This document shows, one piece after another, positions 1 through 11,502 of a DNA stretch of 64,000 nucleotides (within the stretch, counting starts at the first letter, position 1; each line of letters opens with the position of its first letter). The notes beneath the pieces were generated by a model, which did no database searches, was not told the DNA's origin, and saw only the letters and a program-made list of their open reading frames with translations. Origin of the DNA: Bicyclus anynana (lineage: Eukaryota > Arthropoda > Insecta > Lepidoptera > Nymphalidae); contig NC_069087.1 in assembly GCF_947172395.1 (NCBI RefSeq), positions 3,348,001 to 3,412,000 of the forward strand. The letters run 5' to 3'. Made by a program: the position numbers and the translations under genes.

Positions 1-636
1 CTCTTATAGTTTTACGTCCTGTTTGCAGGTGGAAGCTGATCAAATGGCCTCGTAGCACGTCGACAAAGTAAATGTCTTTTAACACATTGCTTAAAGTTAA
101 CCCCAGTCAACCTGCTTTGGTGAAAAACTAAAGCAAACTCTGTTAAATGGCGATAGGGATAGCCCAGTAGAATTGACAGACAAATCAAAAATAGGCTGAT
201 AATGATAAATTTTAAATATCAACTCTACAAGTAACTGGTCTGGCGTTAAAATTGAACCTACATTGTCTGACACCTGGCGCCAGCCAGCCGTCTCGAAGAC
301 TAAACGGATCGTAATCACATAATATTTTTTTGCCCACACTCCACTTAACACCGGCAGCTTGTTTCGTCAAGATACAGTTACGATCAGTGGACGTGACGAA
401 ACGTAGATCGAATTACAAAATGTACCGTTTATGTTATTACGTCTAAACTGTAACGACAAAGAAAACGATTAATCTCTCGGGGAACTAATCGGAAATGGTG
501 TGCATTCCAATGAGTGCCTTCTTTTTAATGATCTGACTTTCTGATCGGCTCCCGTTTTGTGTATTTCTGATTGTTGCTAACGGATAGTGTACCACTGTTA
601 CAATGTATCTGGATATAGTCCAGCAGCATCTGGCCT
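1..636. other. no gene or repeat recognised
   Basis: AT-rich single-copy-looking DNA. The one reading frame here (97-351, minus) has no recognisable domain and looks like chance. Confidence 0.6.
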
Positions 637-755
637 ATTCACTATTTTGGTCTTTGTTATCAACCTATTAAAATAAACATCAAATCAATTGACAAAATGT
701 CATTTACCTACCTGCTATGTGATATCCACCAGTAAGCACCGGATGACGTTTTTAC
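637..755 (+). repeat. dispersed repeat, copy 1 of a pair
   Basis: About 110 bp that reappears in the same orientation at 23876-23972. Both copies contain TATTAAAATAAACATCAAAT, a GATTGACAAAATG-like core and a TGTGAT..CCACCAGTAA end. No terminal inverted repeats or coding potential are visible, so the family is unassigned. Confidence 0.7.
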
Positions 756-756
756 A

Positions 757-2224
757 TAAAATTTCAATTTTGTATATGTCAGCTAGCATACGTCATAGTG
801 AATTAAGCCTGCAGCTGGGTTATTCGGTGTGTTTCGGTCCAGCTGTAATTCGCTAATGCTGGCCACTGACTATCCAATAAACTTGCAGCTTGCTTCCATT
901 AAAATTCGATAAAATTGTTCGTGTGTTGATCGCGATGTGCATGACGGCTCGACTCTAAGCATTTTTTCTGCTGATCCACGATTCTGCAGCACTTCGTGCA
1001 AAATCGTACAAGTGTTAGGGCCGTCATTTGCAAACTTGAAGTGTTGTGGTCAGCATGAAATCGCTACCGAAGGCATGTCTGCCGTTCGTGCTTCAATAAC
1101 ATAAACCTATTGGATGGTCATTCGACCCAGTTTGACAATAGTACAAAAATAAAAACGACGAAAAGAGAAACATAATTGATAAGTATTGTAACAACTTCTA
1201 TATTGCTAGGATTTTGTTATTTTATACAAATAAGTGATTGTTGTAAAGGATACATATCAAATTAACTTGTATTCATTGTATGAAACTAATTACTGCAACG
1301 ACTTTGACGGTTTTGAAAGGTAGCATGTTTTAAGACTCTCAACCGTCTAGGTGTAAAGTGTAATTTTTAATATTATAACGCCATTTTTGAGAAAATGTCC
1401 CCAGTCACGATGACGCCCTAAACTCTATAAATGGCAACCGTACCGTGGGTAGGAGCACAGATTAACAAATTTTCAGTTTTCAAAAAAAATATATGTCCAG
1501 AGTGTAGTCTCGCTCTATTATCGAAAACAATGAAATCTCTAAAGTGGAATTTGAATATAGAGAATAAGGTGCTAAGACACGGCAATAGACACGGTAAACT
1601 AAGTTGATTATTATTAAATAACAGTCGCTAACGAACCGTTTAGCGATCGCTAAATCTGTAATGAGGCGGAAGATTGGACCTGAATTAGCACAACGCCAAC
1701 GCTTATTTACATCGTACGCTTATTAATACGATGTTAGGCCACGTACGTTCCAGTTTGAAGTTTGTGTCACTATTGCATATACTCGTACGAGTAATCTAAA
1801 TAATAGCACTACTACATAGTAGAAAATGAAGTCGCTTCCGCTGTATGTTCGCTTAAATCTTTTAAATTATTAGTTAAACTATTTATAAAAAACTTAAATA
1901 AATATTTTTATGCTGTTTTCAGCAATATATAGTGATTCAAGAGGAAGGTTATTATGTGTAAAAAAAATACATTTAACAGTAAGTATAGAAAATATATCTG
2001 AGATTTAAAAATTTGAGGTACATCGGCTGCTAGGCCATAAGTTTCGTCCGTGAATGTCCATGTGAATTCGGGGTGAATCGCTAGTACTTAGTTACTAATA
2101 TAATATTGTAAGTTCTAAATCTACAACTAGGTACTAACTCGTTGGTCCAGTCTATGCGGCTTAGTATCTTATGGGTCATTCTACAAATTATTGAATTTTC
2201 TTTCTTTTGAGGAGTAATTGCGGT
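757..2224. other. mostly unassigned non-coding DNA with a MITE remnant
   Basis: No gene. Positions about 905-965 contain GATCGCGATGTGCATGACGG and GGCTCGACT, matching the interior of the MITE intact at 47018-47161. A shorter remnant of the same interior is at about 5865-5890. Confidence 0.55.
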
Positions 2225-2359
2225 TTTCTTGATTCTCTGTGTATGTGAAGTCTGCCAATCCGCATTAGGCCAGCGTGGTGGACTATTGGCTTAACCCCTC
2301 TCATTCTGAGAAGAGACTCGAACACAGCAGTGAGCCGAATATGGGTTTATGATGATGAC
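2225..2359 (+). mobile_element. SINE family A, 3' part
   Basis: 5'-truncated copy of the tRNA-like SINE called family A here. It starts near the CTCTGTGT..GTGAAG block, continues through GTCTGCCAATCCGCATT and CAGCGTGGTGGACTATTGGC, and ends in a GATGATGA tail. The promoter-bearing 5' half is missing. Fuller copies are at 15815-16112 and 31182-31488. Confidence 0.85.
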
Positions 2360-2844
2360 TTGACAAACCGCATTGTAGTAGCGTGGTGCGTAGAACCTCC
2401 AAATTCTCTTCTATAAAGAAACACGTCTGGCACGTAATCCAATTAAATAGTCTGATAAGTTACTAAATAAAACATACAGACGAATTGAGAACCTCCTCCT
2501 TTTTTGAAGTCGGTTAAAAAGAAAAGTTACAAGCAAGTTGGAAAGTGCATATCAGGAGAGTGTGTCGCAGCCTTTACAGTAGGTAGATAATTTGCATCGA
2601 TACACTCGCGATACGAAATCTATTTGCATAGGCTCTAAATGTGTTTGTAATTTAATACGCGCATGTAAATGCATATTAATATTTGATTCAGCTGTCAAAT
2701 GAACAAGCAATATCGTAGTTTCGCAAAGCTAGACGCACACTGGATCATTAACAAAGAACATCGCTCTGTGGGCGGGTATGAGTAGGTACAACTAGACGAT
2801 TACCAAGAGGACGATATGTCTGCAATATCTTAGTTTATAACAGA
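2360..2844. other. non-coding, small repeat scrap
   Basis: No gene. About 2478-2518 (minus) matches the start of the repeat at 44030: the complement reads TTAACCGACTTC followed by GGAGGAGGTTCTC. Confidence 0.55.
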
Positions 2845-3010
2845 CTTGCCGACGCCCCGCGGATTCCGCCGCGTAGTTCTCGTTCCCGTAAGAATACGGG
2901 GATAAAATATAGACTGTAACACTCACAAATAACGTAGTTTTCTAGTGGTGAAATAATTTTCCAAATCGGTTCAGTAGATCCAGAGATTACCCCTACAACA
3001 CCACTAATAA
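2845..3010 (-). mobile_element. Helitron-like fragment
   Basis: Degenerate minus-strand copy of the Helitron-like family intact at 57481-57691. Recognisable blocks are GTTCCCGTA-like and AATACGGGGATAA, followed by an AAATCGGTTCAGTAGATCC block. The terminal CTAG is lost. The GGATCTACTGAACC part is shared with the plus-strand fragment at 9235-9330. Confidence 0.65.
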
Positions 3011-3795
3011 TACTCGTAGTAGTATTGATATATCTATGATTCGACTCCTGTGTCGGGTCAATTAAGAATTTGGTTATTTATTTGCTTTTAATTAAAATAG
3101 GTGAATATTACAATAATCCAATTTGTGGAAAGTGGATCTCTTTTGCTATTCTGAAAACTAAATAAATAATTATATTTGTGACATTGACTTGTTGCAAGTT
3201 CCTCGCAGACTGATTACTTTTGGTAGCTTGGTTAGCCGATGCAGCTTCAATTTTAAGTTATACTATGTGCGCTGTAGCATGGTGCGGGTGACAGTTTCCT
3301 TATGACGCTCATAATACGCCATATTATCGTGAATCGCGGCAAAATGTAACGACGTTGTCAGTAAACTTTATAAACGTAAAAATATATAACAATTGAGGAT
3401 TCGAAATGATAATATTGCCGAAGGAATAAACTAAATATGTACGACTTAAAGTTTAAAATGTTTATAGAACACTACAAAGAAAAAGAAAGTTAAAGTAGTG
3501 GAAGGAAAATAAACGATGTTTATTCTCCTCCGATTGGATCCCAATCTATTATTTTATAAATGTATCGATCCTCACCCACGCCGGCAGCCACGGGCGGCCC
3601 GATCGGATGGGCTTATTAATATTGGTTAGGGTTGTCAACTTTGTTTTTCATTGTTATCATTGAGAGAAGCTTAAGTTCCACCTGATGGTAAGTAGATACC
3701 AACGACTATACACAGAACAACACTTCGCAGAATTTGTTAGGAATATATCTACAAAGTGTAAGTCTTGTGTGAAGCAACTGAGGCGTCGGAAGCTT
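3011..3795. other. no gene recognised
   Basis: AT-rich DNA without a supported feature. A short scrap of SINE family B 3' sequence (CACCTGATGGTAAGTAGATA) is at about 3678-3698. Confidence 0.55.
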
Positions 3796-4150
3796 CATCA
3801 TCATCATCATGAACAGCCAATGGACGTCGACAGCTGGACATAGGCCTTTTGCAAAGACGTTTGGAAGTCTTTGCAAGAGGCCTATGTCCAGCTGCCACGG
3901 TGTTCAGCCGCCATCATCCAGCGGCTCCTTGCAGTCTGATTGATGTCTTCGGTCCACCTGTTGGGGGGTCGACCAATACTGCTCTTGCGGTGCGGGGTCC
4001 CAATTCCAGCACCTCGGGACCCAAACGTGCTTCGAAACATATGCTTTTCATTGTCATTTCAGCTTCGCGAATGGCTATGTCAGTGACTGGTTCTTTTACG
4101 ATTTTTCTCATTTCTGATTGTGGCATAAAGTTAGCCACCAAGCTAAGCTG
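3796..4150 (-). pseudogene. RTE-type LINE ORF2 C-terminus, decayed
   Basis: On the minus strand this encodes the C-terminal tail of an RTE-type endonuclease/reverse transcriptase. Recognisable stretches are TDIAIREAEM and, in mixed frames, an EW.PRT..R.VGRPPTRWTDD-like tail. The same tail ends the near-intact LINE at 51586 (VGRPLGRWSDDIAKIAG). A CATCAT tail on the plus strand at 3796-3810 is the complement of the element's 3' simple repeat. The 3' part is disturbed by an inverted duplication at 3831-3894. It is a 5'-truncated dead fragment. Confidence 0.8.
3831..3894. repeat. 28-bp-arm palindrome with 8-nt loop
   Basis: The arms 3831-3858 and 3867-3894 are inverted copies with one mismatch (CAGCTGGACATAGGCCTTTT against its complement), with loop GTTTGGAA. 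The left arm matches the normal LINE tail seen at 9636-9655. The right arm therefore appears to be an inverted copy pasted in. Confidence 0.9.
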
Positions 4151-4159
4151 TCAAGCTTC

Positions 4160-4745
4160 GCGGACCGGTAATTATATCGGCAACCGTGCCCTTTAGACTG
4201 GAACACATCAATATAAATATTAGTATGGCGATAGTACTTCCTAGGACGAACTATATCTCATACTCGTAGCTCTACTGCTGCTAAATAGTACAAATATGTT
4301 TGTTAATAAAATATTGGAGGATATCCTTTACATCTTTGGCTACACAGACCGCATCACAGGTTGAAATGTATTAATGTATTAATGTAATATATTTTCATTC
4401 TCAGCCAGATCGATACAGTAGTTGCGGAATAAGGAAGTAACAAACATACACTCACACAAACACTTGAGTAGTGTATAATACACATAATATATAATAAAAT
4501 AAATGTGTCTGTACAGCCCTAGATCATACCATTAGGGTCCATTGAATACACATTACGTCAATTTAAAATGCTGACGAAATAATGTCTTCGCCGATAGTCA
4601 ATAATTAGAAGAGATTTTTTATGTAAATAGGACGCGTGTCACTCTTCAAATGTAGGAACATTAATAAACACACACATACTTATCTGAATGTTTGTTTTGT
4701 TTATCCTATTCAATCGTATATTAATTAAATATATCTGCAATACAA
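4160..4745. other. no gene recognised
   Basis: AT-rich sequence with no supported coding region, RNA gene or repeat. Confidence 0.6.
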
Positions 4746-4747
4746 GT

Positions 4748-4945
4748 TTTGGATGGTGGGAGGCTTCGGCCGTGGCTAGTTACCTACTCTACCGGCAAAG
4801 ACATACCTACCGCCAAGTGAGGAGGCCAAGTACGATGTCGTGTCCCACTCCTAACAATTTAGCCAGCTTCCATATTATATTGCATCATCACTTACCATCA
4901 GGTGAGATTGTGGTCAAGGGTTAACTTGTAAAGAATAACAAAAAA
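4748..4945 (+). mobile_element. SINE family B, 3' part
   Basis: 5'-truncated copy of the second tRNA-like SINE (family B here). It begins at the GGTGGGAGGCTTCGGCCGTG block, contains GGCTAGTTACC and CTACCGGCAAAGAC, and ends with CATCAGGTGAGATTGTGGTC, AACTTGTAAAGAATAA and an A-rich tail. The full structure is at 39616-39910 and 56030-56331. Confidence 0.85.
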
Positions 4946-4949
4946 AATA

Positions 4950-6960
4950 CGAGTGTAAGCACGATTTCAATTGATGATATTCGTAAGAGTAGATGCGCTT
5001 TAAGATACGCTTGCCTAACATATTATGCAGTATCCTGCATAAGGTTATTAACTAAGGTACTCTCTATACGTGCAAAATGGGAAATTCCTTTCCCATTACA
5101 GGGTTCGTAACGAGTTCTCAGGGTGGGCAGGGTATTTTTCCATCTATTATGTAGGTACACTGAAAATATTCCCATTTATTTTCCATTCTATCTGTAAAAA
5201 ATTGAAGACACTGAAAGGAATTACTATACATCTGTTTTAAATGTGATAACTTTTCCTCTTTCTCCTCGTCCTAATCGAAAAGCTTGTGGTAGGAGTAATA
5301 TATAATAAAAATAGTTATACGAGTTGAATCGAACTACGAACCTCTCGCTTGAAGTTCGTCTTTTAGCCGTGTTGCTGTTAAGGCTTCAAAGTGTCTTCAA
5401 ACCTTATAAAATATTCAAAATAAAGACTTCAAACATCCTATATCTACTTTCACTAGGATAGCAAAGGATGAAAGTTATATAACTAAACAGGCAAAGTTTT
5501 GGTATCTTGGGATCCAACTTTAAATCCAAGCCACGTCTCATCTGATCTCGTTCAATATGTAATGGAATGTTTGATTCAAGAAACTTTGATCAAAATGAAA
5601 TCTTACATACGGTCTATAAGACCCGAAACGAGAGCCTGTATTAGCTAGATCTACTTTTAGAAAAGTTGAAAGTTTGCCCGAGTTACTAACATACAATTGC
5701 TAAGGATTGCTACTATGGAGTTAGGAAACGTGGTGCCTTTAGGAGGTGGCAGGTTTCAATGATCTAGAACCCCGAAACACCAAGTATAATGTCAGTCACT
5801 AACGATCAAGTAATTTCACACCTTGCAGCGCTAACGGCTTGACAGCCGATAAAACTGATAGTGTGTTGGACGCGATGTGCATGGCATCATGCTGACACTA
5901 CGCGATTATTTGAAATTATCCTAGGCATAATATGAATATCATGTCCCTAGTAAGCTAGTTAACTAGTAGTGTGCCATTTAGCTTCGTAGGAACCCATCGA
6001 AGAGATATCACGATGTTAAGTGTCCAGACACTTACATTATGTCGATAGCTACTGGGGTCATGATTTCTTTATCATTAAAAATCATATCCTTAGTTGCTTT
6101 AGAAAATAAAAGAATTGTTTTATACCTGGACAGTAGTTGAGAATCTGGTCCCTTAAAACTAGCTACCTCCCAAAGTTAGTACGGTCCAGACTCCACTTTT
6201 GCCAACCTTATTGACCAATGGTAGTAACATGGGCTGAAGAACTTTCAGCTTTTATTAAATGAAGGAGATCTGGCCATCACTGGCACATACTCTTACGGTC
6301 TAAGGCGAAGACAAATGCAACTACATTTCCTTTGTAATACACATAAAGGTATCTGTTTTCCAACAAACGTGAATTTACCTTACATTTGCAATATTTTACG
6401 TAGAACATTGTTATTGCTTTGTGTACTCGTGTTCTGGAAAGCACCATGAAATGCGATACACTGTAAGGGGATCCACGGATTATTGGCTTCGTAAAAAGTT
6501 AACTGAACGAACAATATCGGTTTTCAAAAGGCTCTTTCACTACTTATCCGACATGTTTAGTGGAGGGCCCTTAGTTAAGTGGGCGGGTTGTAGGTAGGTA
6601 CCTACATTTCGCTCTTAGATGCTTGAAGAGTTTAAAAGTCTATTAATCATTATTTTTTGTACATCCTTTATTGGACAGCGCTAACTTATGATCTATAGTA
6701 ATTTCCTGTAATTAAACACATTTAAAGAAACCTTCATCAGGCGATCCTTCTGCGCCTGCCCAAACCTCCCGGTTGACGACAAAGAGTTGCCGCGTATGGA
6801 GCCTACGGCACTTCCTCAATCAGAAAAGAACAGAAACTTATCTTAACTTTAGATTGATGGTGTAGGTACTAATTCAAGATTAAGCTGTTTCATTTCTGCA
6901 TTGTCTCTCAGTAAAGAGACAAAACCTCAATGTTATGAAACTTATCTTAATTTTATTTTA
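4950..6960. other. no gene recognised
   Basis: About 2 kb without a supported gene. A small stem-loop at about 5084-5106 (AATGGGAAA / TTTCCCATT, 4-nt loop) and a MITE scrap at 5865-5890 are the only structures noted. Confidence 0.5.
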
Positions 6961-6963
6961 AGA

Positions 6964-7041
6964 CTAGCTGATGACGCGCGGTTTCACCCACGTGGTTTCC
7001 GTTTCCGTAGCTAACGTAGTAACTCTTCAGCTTTATAATAT
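6964..7041 (-). mobile_element. Helitron-like element, internally deleted
   Basis: Minus-strand copy. The 3' end (complement) is GCGTCATCAGCTAG followed by T. The other side keeps AGCTTTATAATA, the complement of the family's 5' start. The central portion is missing, leaving both termini only 78 bp apart. Confidence 0.65.
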
Positions 7042-7312
7042 GCACTTTATATTTTATATTCTCCATATTTGGCTTCTTCGAGTTTTAATTAAATGTAGGT
7101 CGATATAACATAGTAATCCGATCACCTTAAAACCTGTAGGTACTGGTGGCCTATAATAATGACAAAGTACATCGTAACGGGGTTACTAAGGCGCTGCGAG
7201 ATGTCGGGACGTTACACCCACGTCGCACGCGCCGAGCGCCTACTGAGTGATTGACACTTGACGGGTGGGCCCGATCGCATTGGCAAGTCCGACACGAGAA
7301 TTACTCGTATAA

Positions 7313-7385
7313 CTAGCGGACGTGGCTTCGTTCACGTGGATATCAGTTTTTCACAAATCCCACGGGAACTGCCGCGGTGTTTTTT
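7313..7385 (-). mobile_element. Helitron-like 3' end, second subfamily
   Basis: The complement ends ACGTCCGCTAG and is followed by T. It keeps the CACGTGAACGAAG-type block seen in the related copies at 54657 and 57339. It is truncated at its 5' side. Confidence 0.6.
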
Positions 7386-7480
7386 TAGAACTTTTTTAAA
7401 GGGGAACAATTCTGTCATACATGATTTTTGCGAAATATATATACTTAAGGTGATTACTATATATACTTATTATATAAGTA

Positions 7481-7535
7481 TAACAAGAAAGTAGAAATCG
7501 GGTGTCTGGAACACCCGATTTCTACTTTCTTGTTA
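7481..7535. repeat. 25-bp perfect palindrome with 5-nt loop
   Basis: The arms 7481-7505 and 7511-7535 are exact inverted copies (AACAAGAAAGTAGAAATCGG and complement) around the loop CTGGA. As RNA it would form a perfect 25-bp hairpin. No flanking duplication or known family is visible. Confidence 0.95.
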
Positions 7536-7539
7536 TTTT

Positions 7540-8039
7540 ATTTTTCATAAAATTAACGAAAACCATTAAAGTATAAAGTCTGCTAATTCGTGCGATCGTA
7601 TCTCTATAGATATGCTAAACGGATTTCATGCTTTTTTAATAGTAGATTAAGCCATGTCTGGAGCAACAAGGTTTTGTCTATATTTCAACATTTCAATAAT
7701 CGAAAAAGCCAATTGCACGCGTTTGTTTTTAATTTTAGTCTGGTGTCTCTTTGGATTGTGACTTCCGTACATCTGTTTGTTCTTTTAAAATTAACAACGA
7801 ATGACACTCGGATCAGTAAAGCTATTCTGTAACGATGTTTTTATTATAATTCGTCAACATGAATCTTGAATTTGTTTCTATCTCTATCTAACACGATACT
7901 AAAGAATTCATCTTCTCATAATCTTTTCTGATCCGACTGATGACAGCATTATGGAACACATATACAATAAACAATAATGGATCGAATTGTAAGCCTTCGT
8001 TATTCAAAGTCAGTAAAAAAGCTCAAGTTGGACCTCGAT
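7540..8039. other. no gene recognised
   Basis: AT-rich DNA with short chance reading frames only. Confidence 0.6.
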
Positions 8040-8260
8040 AAAAGTGCATAATGAATTAGTCCCGTGCGGGACGATTATGCAAATACATGTCTCGAGAGGC
8101 CGCGCCACTGCCACATGTGGACGCTATGATATGGGTCATTTTTAAACACTGCCGCATAAAATTCAGATGCAAATGTTGTTGCATACATTTGCATGGTATT
8201 CCGCGTCCGTCACGGTAGCTTTTGTTAAGGCGACGTGTGACAGCGGACACTATTTTCCTG
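8040..8260. promoter_or_regulatory. candidate regulatory block with three octamers
   Basis: A repeat-free stretch, richer in GC than its surroundings. It carries the POU octamer ATGCAAAT at 8077-8084 and 8167-8174, and its complement ATTTGCAT at 8187-8194. A short GTCCCG..CGGGAC palindrome lies nearby at about 8059-8072. Clustered octamers are typical of POU-factor-bound enhancers. Function is inferred only. Confidence 0.3.
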
Positions 8261-9234
8261 TCCGTCTCCAATGAAACTGCAAAGAGAGACGTGTTGAAGA
8301 CATACATGGGTATTTATTTGACGTTCTCTCTGATGTTGTCTTTTAATATGGAGGTTATGGATTCGATTATGAATTACCAATTTCGAAGCTTTATTTTACA
8401 TGAACAAGTTAATGATTAAGGAATCTGAGTAAATTCTAAACCAATACGTGTGATTTCAGTCTATTGTAATTCAGTTTATTTACATGTATGTATGGCTGAG
8501 CTTTAAACAATTAGGACCGATTCCACCTTTATTTCATGATTAAATGTCGGATATTTTAACTGTAAGTTTCACTTTCTTACTTTAGGTGTGTATGACAAAA
8601 GTGACAAAGACAAAACTTGTCAAAGCTGTCAGAAACTTATCAGAAAGGTGGTGATACCGGCTATGAGTGCTTACTCATAACTACGTATATATTTTTTTAA
8701 ATTACCGGACATCCTCCTATCTGCTTTGATTGTTTTGATTCGTAACATGTGCAGTTCAAAAGGGAATTGAGCAATTATCGTATTGACCGTCATCAAACAA
8801 TAAAAAAATACAAGTTCTTTGTACTATACATGACGTAGTAGTGATTATGTAAGTTTGAAAGTGAAACTGATGGTCAAATTGTTACATATTTCAATTACAA
8901 AGGACATCCTTAATCATTTATAAGACCATTGTGATTGCGACAGCTTTGTGCAATAAACCCTCGCTTCGACTTAACTGAGCCACAAACTTCATTATTATCA
9001 TGAATATGTAAAACGTCGTTGTTGTTGGGCACTTCATCATAATTTCTAAATCCCATTTGTTCACTCCATTAGAGAAATGCGAAAGTGAAATCCTAATTGA
9101 AAACGACGAATTAGAAATTTACATAGAAACGTGTGAATAGGTGCGTTTTCCACCACGCTAAGTAGGTCGGGAGATGGTGGCGATTTTGAACGTATTGCGG
9201 GGATATGTTTATTGAAGCTAGTTAATCTTCGTGT
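8261..9234. other. no gene recognised
   Basis: AT-rich DNA; nothing supported. Confidence 0.6.
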
Positions 9235-9330
9235 ATACTAATCTTGTTAATCTATATTATTAAGAGGTAAATTTTGGTGGTGTTGTACTGGGGTAATATC
9301 TGGATCTACACAATTTTTTTTTGAAATGAA
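9235..9330 (+). mobile_element. Helitron-like 5' fragment
   Basis: Contains a TCTATATTATTAAGAGG start and GGTGGTGTTGTACTGGGGTA followed by a GGATCTAC block. These match, in complement, the sequence at 2975-3010. It is truncated at the 3' side. Confidence 0.5.
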
Positions 9331-9482
9331 TTGCCATTTCATTTACTACCGAAGATTCTAATTGTTGCCACTATGTAGTATATGTGTTAATTTCAATACG
9401 TACCTAAAACGTGTCAGAACTCAATTTTTTCAGTAGATAAAAAGGAATAACAAAACATTGGAAATGCTTTATTACTGCTTTA

Positions 9483-9560
9483 CTACGCTGGTGGTAGGCT
9501 TTGCCCGTGGCAACATACAACGCCAAGTGATTTAGCTTTCCACTTCTATTCCGCATAGAA
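9483..9560 (+). mobile_element. SINE family B fragment
   Basis: A short degenerate internal piece of family B: GGTAGGCTTTGCCCGTGGC, a GCCAAGTGATTTAGC block and CGCATAGAAACC. Both ends are lost. Confidence 0.55.
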
Positions 9561-9599
9561 ACCAGTTAGAGATATGAGCCTAAATTAACTGTAGCCGTC

Positions 9600-9800
9600 T
9601 TCATCATCATCATGTCAGCTGATGGACGTCCACTGCAGGACATAGGCCTTTTGTAGGTACCAAACATCACGATACTGAGCCACCTGCATCCAGCGAATAC
9701 CTGCGACTCGCTTGATGTCGTCTGTCCACCTGGTGGGGGGGTCGACCAACACTGCGCTTTCTGGTGCGGGGTCGCCATTCCAGTACCTCAGATGCAAATG
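9600..9800 (-). pseudogene. RTE-type LINE ORF2 C-terminus fragment
   Basis: The minus strand encodes, with small frame slips, an LEWRPRT..VGRPPTRWTDD-like segment followed by IKRVAGIRW, QVAQYRDVW and LQKAYVLQWTSI. This is the conserved tail of RTE-type endonuclease/reverse transcriptases and aligns with the tail of the LINE at 51450-51586. CATCAT at 9602-9613 is the complement of the simple-repeat tail. About 200 bp survives, so it is a 5'-truncated insertion with no coding capacity. Confidence 0.85.
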
Positions 9801-11165
9801 CCGTCTTAAGTGAACGCTATTATTTTAGGCTGCATGAGCAGTCAATTATTAACTTTACGGTGACAAAAAATTGCAATGTTTCTAATTTTTTTTAAAAACA
9901 CTTCTTTGAGTAGTACAGGCATTCTATTCCATTAGAAATTGCACTATAACGGTTCACTTCTAATGACACATTTACTTCACGTTCTAATGACCTTAAAAGT
10001 TTTACCACTAGCTCCTTCAGTAAAATAAATCAGACGTGATTGCGTATATCATTAAGTGAAAAGTGGCCACGGGGTACCTAATAGACATTTCGCGATTAAG
10101 ATAGTTGGGCTCTCCGCGGTTACGAACAAATTATTCTCAACGCAAATGAGCATGAGATGATGGGGTTTGTGGATTATAATCTAAATACATCTACGAGTGT
10201 ATATTCTATATTATGCGTACAGGATAATAAAACTACTATGATATTTATTTAACTGGATCGATTTGGATAAGGATTTTGTGCCTTGTTTTTTTTTAATTGT
10301 TTTTCTAGGATTATTAGGCGATGCGATCGTGTCTGGATTATTTCTCATTATTCGTAAATTTTTACCTCTTATCGTAACTGGTGTAATTTTACCCTTTTAA
10401 AAAGGCTGCTAGAATGTGGGGCTTTTTGTATTTTTTTTTAATCCAACGGCCGAAAATTTCCTTTGATATTCTGATAAAGAGATAATGTCCACCTACAAAA
10501 CCCGGTCATTCTAACAAACATATGGACGTCCTAAAACGCCACTGGTTACTTATTATTTGTGACAGTGACAGTGATATGAGACACCTATTTTGTTCTGTCT
10601 GTAGTTTTCCACGTACCTACATAAAGATTATCCCCTTAAGTATACTGCTAGTGACCTGGTCACCTCAATGCTTAAGATCATTTCCACAACATCGAGGAAG
10701 TTGTTCGCTCTGATGTACCGGAAAACGCGTCTTCATCTGGAACCGGTCGATTATGGTGGCACTGTTAACGGTCATGTGAATGCGCTTCCGGTGAAACTTT
10801 AACGAGCGTATAGCTAATTAAACTTTAAATAAAAGAGTTACGCTTGTGGGTGACATAATAAGGTTGATATATCTGGTTTTTTATTTTATGAATCATCGTG
10901 GTAGGTATACATATTACGAGTATTATGTTTAAAATATTATGACGTACGCGTAATATTCGTCCTATTGGATTTACGAGTATCATTGTAACTATTTTAACGA
11001 ACAGTAATTAAAGACTTTCCGGTTACTATCATCGTGTTTAATTGATCGTCACTGCTAAGTAGACAACAAAGCCTAAAATAAGTTAATCCTATTATCGAAA
11101 TAATAAAAAGTTGTCTGTCGGTTGTATGTATCATTGAACAGCAAAACTTTACTGTACTAAGGTTT
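9801..11165. other. no gene recognised
   Basis: No coding region, RNA gene or repeat family recognised. Confidence 0.55.
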
Positions 11166-11168
11166 GGA

Positions 11169-11234
11169 AAACAAGTAGATTTACGAGTCGGGACGTGTCA
11201 ATACACACGTCCCGACTCGTAAATCTATTTGTTT
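11169..11234. repeat. 30-bp-arm palindrome with 6-nt loop
   Basis: The arms 11169-11198 and 11205-11234 are inverted copies with one mismatch (GATTTACGAGTCGGGACGTG against its complement), with loop CAATAC. No family was recognised. Confidence 0.93.
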
Positions 11235-11502
11235 TTGCCGCTAACATTTTGTTAATTTATTAAAGTACCCAAATATATTTAATACGAATTGTCCTCAGTG
11301 GCGTGCACTTAATAGATGCATACATGCATTGCCCACCTTGAGGATTCATGAACTTGTATTAGAAAAGGAATTTTTCATTTTGAACAATTTGTACGTATAC
11401 AGTGTATACCCTAGTAAAAAACCTTGTACACGCCCCTAGTTGTCCTATATACGCAAGTTCTAATTAAATCATCAGCTTTTAGACGATATGGCCCGCCACA
11501 TA

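Noticed and set aside
3849..4196. 115-codon plus-strand frame
   Set aside because: Antisense to the LINE ORF2 tail encoded on the minus strand and crossing the palindrome; a shadow frame.
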